A stretch of DNA of 64,000 nucleotides from Leeuwenhoekiella polynyae. Its GTDB lineage: Bacteria; Bacteroidota; Bacteroidia; Flavobacteriales; Flavobacteriaceae. The translations under genes and the position numbers were made by a program. Within the stretch, counting starts at the first letter, position 1. Every line of letters begins with the position of its first letter. The stretch lies in NCBI RefSeq assembly GCF_042683665.1, contig NZ_JBHUOO010000047.1, one strand, 5' to 3'. This document shows positions 27,501 to 33,511 of this stretch, one piece after another. The notes beneath the pieces are model-generated. The model made no database searches and had not been told where the DNA came from. It was given only the letters and a program-made list of their open reading frames with translations.

Positions 27501-28636
27501 TTACGCAAGATGAACAACAGTTAATCTTAAAGGTTAGCGATAATGGCAGCGGCATTAAGGCCCAAGATCTAAATAATATATTTGAATGGTATTATCAGTC
27601 TAATACCTCTCTTAAAAAAGATGGAAGCGGCATTGGTCTTGCCCTTTCTAAGCGTTTTGCTGAGCTACATAAAGGAACGCTAGAAGTCACTAGCAAAGAA
27701 GGAAAAGGAAGCGTCTTTACTTTATATATTCCTAAAGATGAAAGCTTACTTGATGAGTATCTCACCGATAACAATTACCCACTAGATGATAAAAAATTAA
27801 TTGAACACCAGATCAATACTAATAATTTAAACGTTGAAAAAAGAGAGGTTAAAAACATTCTTGCTTCTCCAGAAAATAAAAGAAAGCTTATCCTACTCAT
27901 TGATGATAACCCAGATATTCTAGAATTTCTGGATAGTACGTTAGCTCAGGAATATGACCTCATTCATGCAGAAGACGGCGAAGAAGGTATTGAAAAAGCT
28001 ATAAACTATATACCAGATCTGATTATAAGCGACATTATGATGCCCGTCAAAAGCGGAATTGACCTTTGTAATTTTATAAAAAATAAAAAGGAAACTTCAC
28101 ACATTCCCATAATTTTATTATCTGCTAAAAGTAACTTTGAGATGATTGAAACCGGCTATACTGAAGGCGCTGACGATTATATGCTTAAACCCTTTAATGT
28201 ACAGGTGCTTAAAGCAAGAGTTACTAATCTTATTGAAAACCGGGTAAAGCTTCTACAACGATTTGCAGAATCTAATTTATCTGAAGAGGATAATGATCAA
28301 AAAAGGCTATTAGATCTAGAAAAAGAATTTTTATCTGAATTCCACAAAATAGTTTTTGATAATATGCAGCAAGGTATTAAGACCGTAGAAGTTGTTTCAG
28401 AAAAAATAGGTATGAGTAGATCTTCCCTTTACCGAAAAATCAAAGCAATAACAGGTCAAAACATCAATGAATACATAAGAAATATAAAAATTGAGCACGC
28501 AGCTTATTTAATAAAAAAGGAAAAATTCACCATCTCGCAAGCTGCCTATGAAGTTGGTTTTGGTGACGCAAAATACTTCCGGAAGATTTTTAAAGAAAAG
28601 TATGGTAAACCGCCCTCTGCTTTTAAACCGAGTTAA
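24545..28636 (+). CDS. Hybrid two-component system sensor/regulator (HTCS) of PUL 1
   Basis: A 1363-residue single-chain sensor-regulator. In order: signal peptide (ending TFLFAQ), a periplasmic double propeller of Reg_prop repeats (about 35-690; many NIWIGT/LWVGT motifs), a Y_Y_Y domain (about 700-780), one membrane helix near 795-815, and HisKA with phospho-His855 in FSHELKTPL. Then come an HATPase_c domain (N box near 966, DNGSGI near 1000, GSGIGLALSK near 1027), a receiver domain with Asp1163 in ISDIMMPVKSG, and a C-terminal AraC-type HTH (about 1260-1363; GMSRSSLYRKIKAITG, then EVGFGDAKYFRKIFKEKYG). All key residues are present. HTCS proteins sense a specific oligosaccharide in the periplasm and activate the neighbouring PUL. 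It is divergent from the GH43/SusCD operon, the usual arrangement for self-regulated PULs. Confidence 0.95.
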   Translation: MNLKYFFLLITGLVNTFLFAQKNDDQEAFPLSNRLTFYSLDTQQGLSNNIVKTIEQDSLGFIWIGTSDGLNRYDGADFKIYRRENSMLSNNYIQDVSLNEAGEIILATDGGLNIYNQRIEKFDLLNNYNPYLRQSINSYEDLGDGTYAVGAYNQGLLIYEGFEEKLYYGQGDQNTNGLASVKVSCMTKQKETLWVGSFDNGLDKFDLKSHKITHIPLKINNETVAQINTLFVDSHNNLWIGTSQGLIGLLNSGEQINITEGKNSQRLSNDQILAIEEDNLGKLWVGTYKGGLNVFDIDAITKDKKKFNVIKYTPKENGTSVYNASINALKKDRNGFMWIGTNAGVNFVDPSGEPIKLIKNNLMGGQKLVHNRINGMFESQNGKVYLATDGGGIDTYSPETGLFNHGVMSKKNGLTTDHINTIFEDSNANIWIGTYQGGLNRYNTKTKNWQYYLKGENKDGSDVRCLFQAKNGNVWVGTNRGGLFKYDDNTNTFNYSSDLDKISSRMDIRAIDEDSHGVLWMATYGNGIIRFNPKTGDVKSFYNGNLEGLTNNVVFCIKVLNDDSIVAGLKYGGVIHFNDDDETALNYTEANGLSNNTVNSIVVHDYETIFLGTYKGITKYNYKKGEVESLNSFNNIQKSEYNIGATFKSKSGHIYFGGNKGLNVFKPEQLKVSAPKNNIIIKNFKLFDNDVPIKPEEPKSLLTESILFTEKIQLNHDQTNFSLDFTNLNYPFASNTNYSYSLEGYDNHWIDLKNSTRINFSNLTPGDYTLKIKAQNQGNPAIFKDLKITILPPIWKTIPAFILYIVVFIFLFWISLNYYAERIKLQNSLVFEQKQRQLENELNEERIRFYTGFSHELKTPLTLILAPLETLLEETVHKQHRKSLKLIKRNADNLLQFINKLLEFRKSEKGLSKLNINQYNLTKNLANWLASYDPLLKKKSIELVITMPQTPLRVYCDLEKIQVIINNLVSNAIKYSPKGEKIYVELTQDEQQLILKVSDNGSGIKAQDLNNIFEWYYQSNTSLKKDGSGIGLALSKRFAELHKGTLEVTSKEGKGSVFTLYIPKDESLLDEYLTDNNYPLDDKKLIEHQINTNNLNVEKREVKNILASPENKRKLILLIDDNPDILEFLDSTLAQEYDLIHAEDGEEGIEKAINYIPDLIISDIMMPVKSGIDLCNFIKNKKETSHIPIILLSAKSNFEMIETGYTEGADDYMLKPFNVQVLKARVTNLIENRVKLLQRFAESNLSEEDNDQKRLLDLEKEFLSEFHKIVFDNMQQGIKTVEVVSEKIGMSRSSLYRKIKAITGQNINEYIRNIKIEHAAYLIKKEKFTISQAAYEVGFGDAKYFRKIFKEKYGKPPSAFKPS

Positions 28637-28705
28637 ACCCTGTTCCCCGAGGGTAATTCACGGAATAGGGATACTGTTGTTAATTAATTTAAAATGATAT
28701 ATTTT

Positions 28706-28887
28706 TCAATTGAAATAAACAATAGCGTCTGTAAACAAATCAATATCCACAGATTCCCGGTGGCCTAACTGAAGGCTTATGAAGTACCCCGACCAATCTA
28801 AAACGAATCCAATTCCGGAATCTTCATCAAGCCTTTAAGTGAACTTCCAAAGCAAATCAGAAGCACTATTTAGGTAAAGCCTCATCG
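28706..28887 (-). pseudogene. Truncated AbiEii-type nucleotidyltransferase toxin relic
   Basis: Reading the minus strand across frames gives MRLYLNSASDLLW, then SLKGLMKIPELDSF, then LVG, then SLQLGHRESVDIDLFTD, after which similarity stops and a TGA follows. This matches the N-terminus of AbiEii/AbiGii-type nucleotidyltransferases, where an LVGGT..LQLGHR..DIDLF run forms the catalytic site. At least two frameshifts separate the pieces, and everything after the DIDLF motif is missing. Its ATG overlaps the stop of the preceding relic (ATGA at 28884-28887), as in an intact pair. The gene is clearly dead. The family call rests on the conserved motif. Confidence 0.65.
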
Positions 28888-29140
28888 GTATTCAGCAAAG
28901 CTATAAGGCTTAACATTCTCCTCAAAAGGAGGCAGATAACTCTTCTTGATGGATTGAACGACCTTTGAAAGAGTCTGATTTTCGTAAAAATCAATGAGCT
29001 CCTCTATTTCTTCCTGATTACCTCGTTCGAGCACCCGTTTTATAACGGCTCGCTTATGGGGTATTCCAATCGATTTTATCCAATTGGGTATCCCAAAAAG
29101 CGTTTTTCTAAAATACTTTAAATTGGGCGTTCGCTTAGGA
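28884..29140 (-). pseudogene. DUF6922-like antitoxin-partner relic with two compensating frameshifts
   Basis: The frame reads PKRTPNLKYFRKTLF, then after KRAVIKRVLERG it continues NQEEIEELIDFYENQTLSKV and ends FEENVKPYSFAEYR. Between two short homopolymers (T-run about 29095, C-run about 29059) an alternative frame reads FWDTQLDKIDWNT, which restores the expected FWD..LDKIDW..HK..I.RVLERG pattern. That pattern resembles small DUF6922 proteins encoded just before AbiEii-type nucleotidyltransferases in Bacteroidota. No start codon is visible at the front. The family name is from memory and moderately sure; the paired frameshifts are directly visible. Confidence 0.55.
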
Positions 29141-29357
29141 CTTTGTTTCTACAGCCTGCTGCGCATCATAACAGGCCTGTAGCAGCATAAAGTAATCTGC
29201 ACGTGCATCAAATACTTGAGCCAACTTGATGGAACGTGTAGGATTTACAGATCTTCGTCCGTTTAAAATCGCTTGCGGTCATACCTTTCTTTTTTAGAGC
29301 ACGTTTTAAAACTGCCCCGGGATGAATGCTTCTAACTTTTTCCAGATCGGGTAACAT
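29135..29357 (-). pseudogene. HigA-like XRE antitoxin relic with internal deletion
   Basis: From the ATG at 29357 the frame reads MLPDLEKVRSIHPGAVLKRA, then LKKKGMT, typical of the HigA/VapI antitoxin N-terminus. At about 29272-29278 the sequence jumps frame to QAILNGRRSVNPTRSIKLAQ, then VFDARADYF, the second half of the same HTH domain, ending ETKS. The helix-turn-helix core that should link the two halves (roughly 15 residues) is missing, so the gene carries an in-place deletion plus frameshift. It sits directly before the other two relics. No intact HigB-like toxin was seen nearby. Confidence 0.65.
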
Positions 29358-29501
29358 AGCATTTAATTTTGTGTTACTCTGATTTTGACCTGAAATTCTC
29401 ATCGATTTAAAATCTCCTTGCATGGAATAGCTTATTCCATAATCAAGCTGCTTTCGTATATGGAATTCTCTAGGATACCTCCCGAGAAAAGCATAATGAG
29501 T

Positions 29502-29559
29502 CCACACTGACCCCACACTCCAACCACACTGCAACCACACTTTACCACACTTTTTGTGG
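29502..29559. repeat. Five phased CCACACT repeats plus short inverted repeat
   Basis: CCACACT occurs at 29502-29508, 29513-29519, 29524-29530, 29535-29541 and 29545-29551, spaced 11, 11, 11 and 10 bases, close to one DNA helical turn. The last copy overlaps an inverted repeat CCACA (29545-29549) / TGTGG (29555-29559). It lies about 145 bases upstream of the HigA relic start. Phased direct repeats like this are used as iterons or as protein-binding operators; which applies here is unknown. Confidence 0.6.
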
Positions 29560-30843
29560 GTGAATATGGAGTTACTATGGACTTACTTTAGGATTAACTA
29601 TACGCATCTTAAGACGATTCCTACTAAATATGAGTGACTGGGATAGGAGACTTATCCCTACCGTTTTTCATTTATTGTATGCAAAATCCACAGGAATGAC
29701 CGATAACTTCAGGTAGCCTTGAAACTAAAGCGTCTCTTTCTTTTTTAGGCAATGCAAAAAAGAAACCGACTTTAAGAGGTTCACAAACACTAAAACCATG
29801 CAATCAAGTAAGCTAAACAAAAAAAGCTAGGCTTATTTTTACACCCTTGAAAACGACACAAACCCCTTATCAGGCGGATGGCAAACCGCTGCGCCTGTGC
29901 ATTCCTCTCGTTACACTCGTCGGATGCAAGCCCCACATCCAACGCTGCGGTATTTGCTTGTTTTACTACAGGTCTAAAAAGCAGACCCTTAAAACATTCA
30001 GATAAAATGGGCTTTTACTGCAACACAGCATAGAAACAGAATACTCTTCATTCTGAATCTAACTTCAATCGTAGTGTTAATTTCATTCTTTAGTATTCCT
30101 TTTCTTCAGTATAGCCAGAAGTTTCTGTTAAGAATTTTCGAAGCCTTGGAGAAAGTTTAGGGAGGTTATGGCGGTTTTAAAATACCTAAAAAAACGCTCT
30201 TTTTTTCTGCATCCGACGACCGCAGGGAACCAAATGCACTGTTCAAAGAAGCAATAAATTCCATACCTCGTAGAGGTCACGAGCAAATCGACGTTAGGAG
30301 ATTCACGAGCTTTATAATCAATAGCAAAAAGTGAGCTTAAGAAAACGATAATACAACTTCAATTAGTATTTCTGTTCTATTTTTTACTAAGGAGTTATCT
30401 ATTTCACGAGACTTCGTGAATCTTTGATTTCCATCGATGAAAAAACGAACCAAAAAATCAAAGCTTACAAGAGGTTCTCTAATTTTTTTGTTCGTTATAC
30501 TGCATGCGCTTAACTCGGCCGCCAGCTACGTTACGCTCCCGTCAAATTTAACGACAACCTCCTGATAGGCCAATACGGGGATTTATTTTAACGGCATACT
30601 TAAAAACGAATTTTCAATACCCATAGGGATTCTATTCCATAAGTATATTTCAGAATACGGACGCTCCGTTCACTTTCAAGAATATTGTATAGCAGGCATC
30701 CTTTTGGTCAGAATAGCGACAGAATTCCGTTAAAAACTCATAAAGCCTTGAAAGGAATTTAGGAGAATTAGTGCAGATCACTAAAAGTGGACGACCTCAA
30801 TTCATAACTGGGGCTAATATTTAACCAATTCTTATCTATATTT

Positions 30844-30877
30844 AAAAAAAAGGGTTCAGCTATAAAAAGCCAAACCC
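30844..30877 (-). terminator. Rho-independent terminator of the tandem GH43 gene
   Basis: On the minus strand GGGTTTGGC (30877-30869) pairs with GCTGAACCC (30860-30852) with two internal mismatches, followed directly by a run of eight U. It lies 45 bases after the stop of the minus-strand GH43 gene. Confidence 0.7.
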
Positions 30878-30922
30878 GCTGAAATTCTGTTTCCACAAAA
30901 TCTTAGATACTGTCGTTAAATA

Positions 30923-33088
30923 TTATTCAGAAATCGTAATTGGTGCTATACCAGCTACTGTAGGAGTTACTTCTAATATACTACCGTCTTCTGCAAACGT
31001 AAGTTTATCTATACATACTTCTCTATGAAAACCTGCAGGACCTCCCATACTAATTCCTTTAGGACGTGTAAAACGGTGGTAAACGATATACCAATCGTCT
31101 GTACCCGGCACATTAATTACCGAATTATGACCCGTACCGTAGATTTCTGCCTCTTCATCTTTTTGAATCACCATATTCTCTTCTGGAATAGTTAGGGGAC
31201 CTAATGGTGTTTCAGCGGTAGCATAACGTACGCGATAATTAGGACTTCTTGTGTCATCTTCAGACCATAAAAAGTAATATTTTCCCTTTCTAAAAAACAC
31301 TTCAGTCCCTTCTCTATACGTTCCATCTGGTGTAAGCTCCTTTAAAGTTTCCTCTTTATAAGACATCATATTTTCATCAAGCTCTGCGCCTGCCATATAA
31401 CCATTACCCCAATAAAAATATCCCTTTCCGCTCTGCGGATCAATAAAAACATCAGGGTCTATAATCTGACCTCCTCTACGCTTTACTGCATCAGGCTTCT
31501 CCCCTACGAAAGCTTTACCCATGTCTATAAAAGGGCCGGCAGGATTATCTGCGGTTGCTAAACCTATATTTTGTGCTGCAGAAAAGTAATAGAAGTATTT
31601 ATATGCTCCATCTATTTCCTTTTCTGCAATACATGGTGCCCAGGCATTTCTATTAGCCCAAGAGACATCTTTAAGAAGATCTACAATAACACCTTCATCT
31701 TTCCAGTGAACTAAATCTTTAGAAGAAAAAGTTTTAAAATAGGTTCCACTCCAGCCATCAAAACCATCACTCGTAGGGTATAAATAGAATTTTTCATCTT
31801 TATAAGAATAAATAATCTCAGGGTCTGCATAGAAACCATCTAAAACCGGATTATTAGCAACGGCTGCTGCTACACTATATATTTTCTGAGATCCGTCTGG
31901 TAAGCTAAGCGTGTAAGAATTAGCGCCTGTTGAAAAGTCTTTAGCTCCATTTTCTACAATTGAAACCCCAGGAAAAGCAACTAACTCCGGAGCTAAATCT
32001 GTCAAACTACTATCTGTATAAACCGGTAAATAAACCGATGCTTCTTCTGGGTTTACTACTATATTTTGTTTACGAATGGCAGCTCCATTAGCTCCAACAA
32101 TCAACGGCAAATCTACAGAAGGAAATTCCTTTAACAACGAAGTAGCTTCTGCTTCTGTAACAGGAATTATCGTTCCATGACGCGGGTGAAAATTCATCGA
32201 GATCTTATCAGCACCTAAAGCTTTAAAGTTTAATAAGTCTGTACTTTCTGCAAATTGATATTTACCGTCGATATACATATCATATAGTAAAATATACGTA
32301 TCGCTGTCGATCATTTTAAACACAGACGAACCTTCAACCGCTCTATCTGTTTGGTCTTTGTACCCTTCTTCAGGTACATAACCAGACGTCAAACTATCAG
32401 AAACCGCAACCCGAATCCCCTTAGTAGCTGTGCCTTCGGTTTTATAGAACATATAAAATTTATTTCCCTTTTTGATGATATCTGCGTCAATACAAGACTT
32501 CTCATCCGGACTGTAAAATAAGTGTTCAGGAACAGTTTCTAAACCTGTAAAATCTTCATTTGCATACGTATAATATACTTTATCATAACCACCGGGCTGC
32601 AACATTGAGAAATAGATCATATACTTACCAGCCTCTGCATCATATATAGTTTGAGGAGCCCAAGCCCGAGTAATATCACTAAATTCAGAAAACTTTTTGG
32701 CAAGATCTATTCTGCTGGTTTCCCAATTTATCAAGTCAGATGATTTTGCTAAAATAATTCCGGTATTATTCCATCCTTCGTTTGTCTTTAGGTCAGTAAG
32801 CACCATATAAAAATTACCATCTTCTCCTCTTAAAATATGAGGATCTCTCACGCCACCTGTGGTACTTATACTATCTGTAGATACAATAGGCTTATCATTA
32901 TTTAGTGCATAATAGTCATATCCATTTTTACTAAGGGCATAATGAACAGCTTCTTCCCCAGGACCATTACCTGTGAAATACACAAAAAGATATGCAGAGA
33001 AGTCATCTTCTTTTTCTGTCGTAACACAGGAAGAAAAAAAAGTTGAAAATACTACAGCGAAAACAAAAACCAATTTAGATTTTAACAT
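30923..33088 (-). CDS. Lipoprotein with two tandem GH43 domains (arabinosidase/galactosidase candidate)
   Basis: A 721-residue lipoprotein (FFSSCVTTE). The N-terminal GH43 propeller (about 28-320) has the base Asp in GGVRDPHIL, the second Asp in CIDADII, and the general acid Glu in AVEGSSVF. A short beta linker (about 330-405) leads to a second GH43 propeller (about 410-715) with FYADPEIIY, IIDPDVFID and REGTEVFF. Both catalytic triads look complete, so both domains may be active. GH43 enzymes act mostly on alpha-L-arabinofuranosides or beta-xylosides; alpha-L-arabinofuranosidase on arabinan or arabinogalactan side chains is a reasonable guess. The gene is divergent from the second SusCD pair and is probably coregulated with it through the 423-base intergenic region. 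Confidence 0.85.
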   Translation of the reverse strand: MLKSKLVFVFAVVFSTFFSSCVTTEKEDDFSAYLFVYFTGNGPGEEAVHYALSKNGYDYYALNNDKPIVSTDSISTTGGVRDPHILRGEDGNFYMVLTDLKTNEGWNNTGIILAKSSDLINWETSRIDLAKKFSEFSDITRAWAPQTIYDAEAGKYMIYFSMLQPGGYDKVYYTYANEDFTGLETVPEHLFYSPDEKSCIDADIIKKGNKFYMFYKTEGTATKGIRVAVSDSLTSGYVPEEGYKDQTDRAVEGSSVFKMIDSDTYILLYDMYIDGKYQFAESTDLLNFKALGADKISMNFHPRHGTIIPVTEAEATSLLKEFPSVDLPLIVGANGAAIRKQNIVVNPEEASVYLPVYTDSSLTDLAPELVAFPGVSIVENGAKDFSTGANSYTLSLPDGSQKIYSVAAAVANNPVLDGFYADPEIIYSYKDEKFYLYPTSDGFDGWSGTYFKTFSSKDLVHWKDEGVIVDLLKDVSWANRNAWAPCIAEKEIDGAYKYFYYFSAAQNIGLATADNPAGPFIDMGKAFVGEKPDAVKRRGGQIIDPDVFIDPQSGKGYFYWGNGYMAGAELDENMMSYKEETLKELTPDGTYREGTEVFFRKGKYYFLWSEDDTRSPNYRVRYATAETPLGPLTIPEENMVIQKDEEAEIYGTGHNSVINVPGTDDWYIVYHRFTRPKGISMGGPAGFHREVCIDKLTFAEDGSILEVTPTVAGIAPITISE

Positions 33089-33511
33089 TTGAATGATGCT
33101 TTATAAATAATTCATTAAAGGAATATTCTTAATATTCAAACTAAAAGATACTAGTTCAGAATTGTGAATATTATATCTACAAATAAAATAAAAATAAATG
33201 TTCTATTTACATTTATTTTTAATAAATACCGATTCAATTTAACCCAATTATACTTGTAAAAAAAACTTAACCAATGATCTAAACAAGATTTTGAGTTAAA
33301 TAAGTATCAATTCAACAAACATATTGACAAATATTCGATATGCAAGTAAGCACTTAAAGATTTAATATTAAGCGAATTAATTAATATTGACTGATTTACC
33401 CCCTCTTAAAAATCAATTTACCCACCATGTCTATATAAATTATTACTGAATATTTGATAAATGTCATATTGACATTTATCAAATATTCAGTAATAAACTA
33501 TTATTTATTTT
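33089..33511. promoter_or_regulatory. Divergent intergenic region of PUL 2
   Basis: This 423-base, very AT-rich region separates the GH43-GH43 lipoprotein (minus) from susC (plus) and should hold both promoters. The prominent feature is the long palindrome annotated separately. A partial echo of its arm, TTGACAAATATTC, occurs near 33324-33336 and shares CAAATATTC with it. No open reading frame or RNA gene was recognised. Confidence 0.5.
33440..33496. promoter_or_regulatory. Perfect 27-bp-arm palindrome upstream of susC (PUL 2)
   Basis: Arms 33440-33466 and 33470-33496 are exact reverse complements around a 3-base centre TAT; the inner part reads TGTCATATTGACA. It ends 15 bases before the susC ATG. 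The symmetry is far beyond chance. It may be an operator for a dimeric regulator that represses or activates susCD, or an RNA hairpin occluding the translation start region. There is no U-run directly after it, so a terminator is unlikely. Confidence 0.75.

Larger units (their letters stand above)
28637..30922. other. 2.3-kb gene-poor insertion zone with toxin-antitoxin relics and repeats
   Basis: No intact gene is present. The left part (28706-29357) holds three overlapping decayed genes on the minus strand, annotated separately. Further right are a phased CCACACT array, hairpins (for example TTCACG/CGTGAA near 30397-30414), an 11-bp inverted match between 29917-29927 and 30209-30219, and two diverged direct repeats near 30112-30180 and 30710-30790. 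Local G+C-rich patches (about 29880-29950 and 30515-30540) differ from the AT-rich surroundings. The overall picture is a scar of past mobile DNA between two PULs. Nothing else coding was recognised. Confidence 0.6.

Noticed and set aside
29208..29540. 110-codon minus-strand ORF as a real gene
   Set aside because: Its front is translated from the CCACACT repeat array and its back is out of frame after the HigA deletion; only the middle is meaningful, so it is treated as part of the HigA relic.
30486..30545. Integron attC site or structured RNA in the G+C-rich patch
   Set aside because: No matching core sites (GTTRRRY/RYYYAAC pair) and no integrase gene; structure too weak to call.
33440..33496. 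Palindrome as a rho-independent terminator
   Set aside because: Very AT-rich stem, no U-tract after it on either strand, and it lies just before a start codon.
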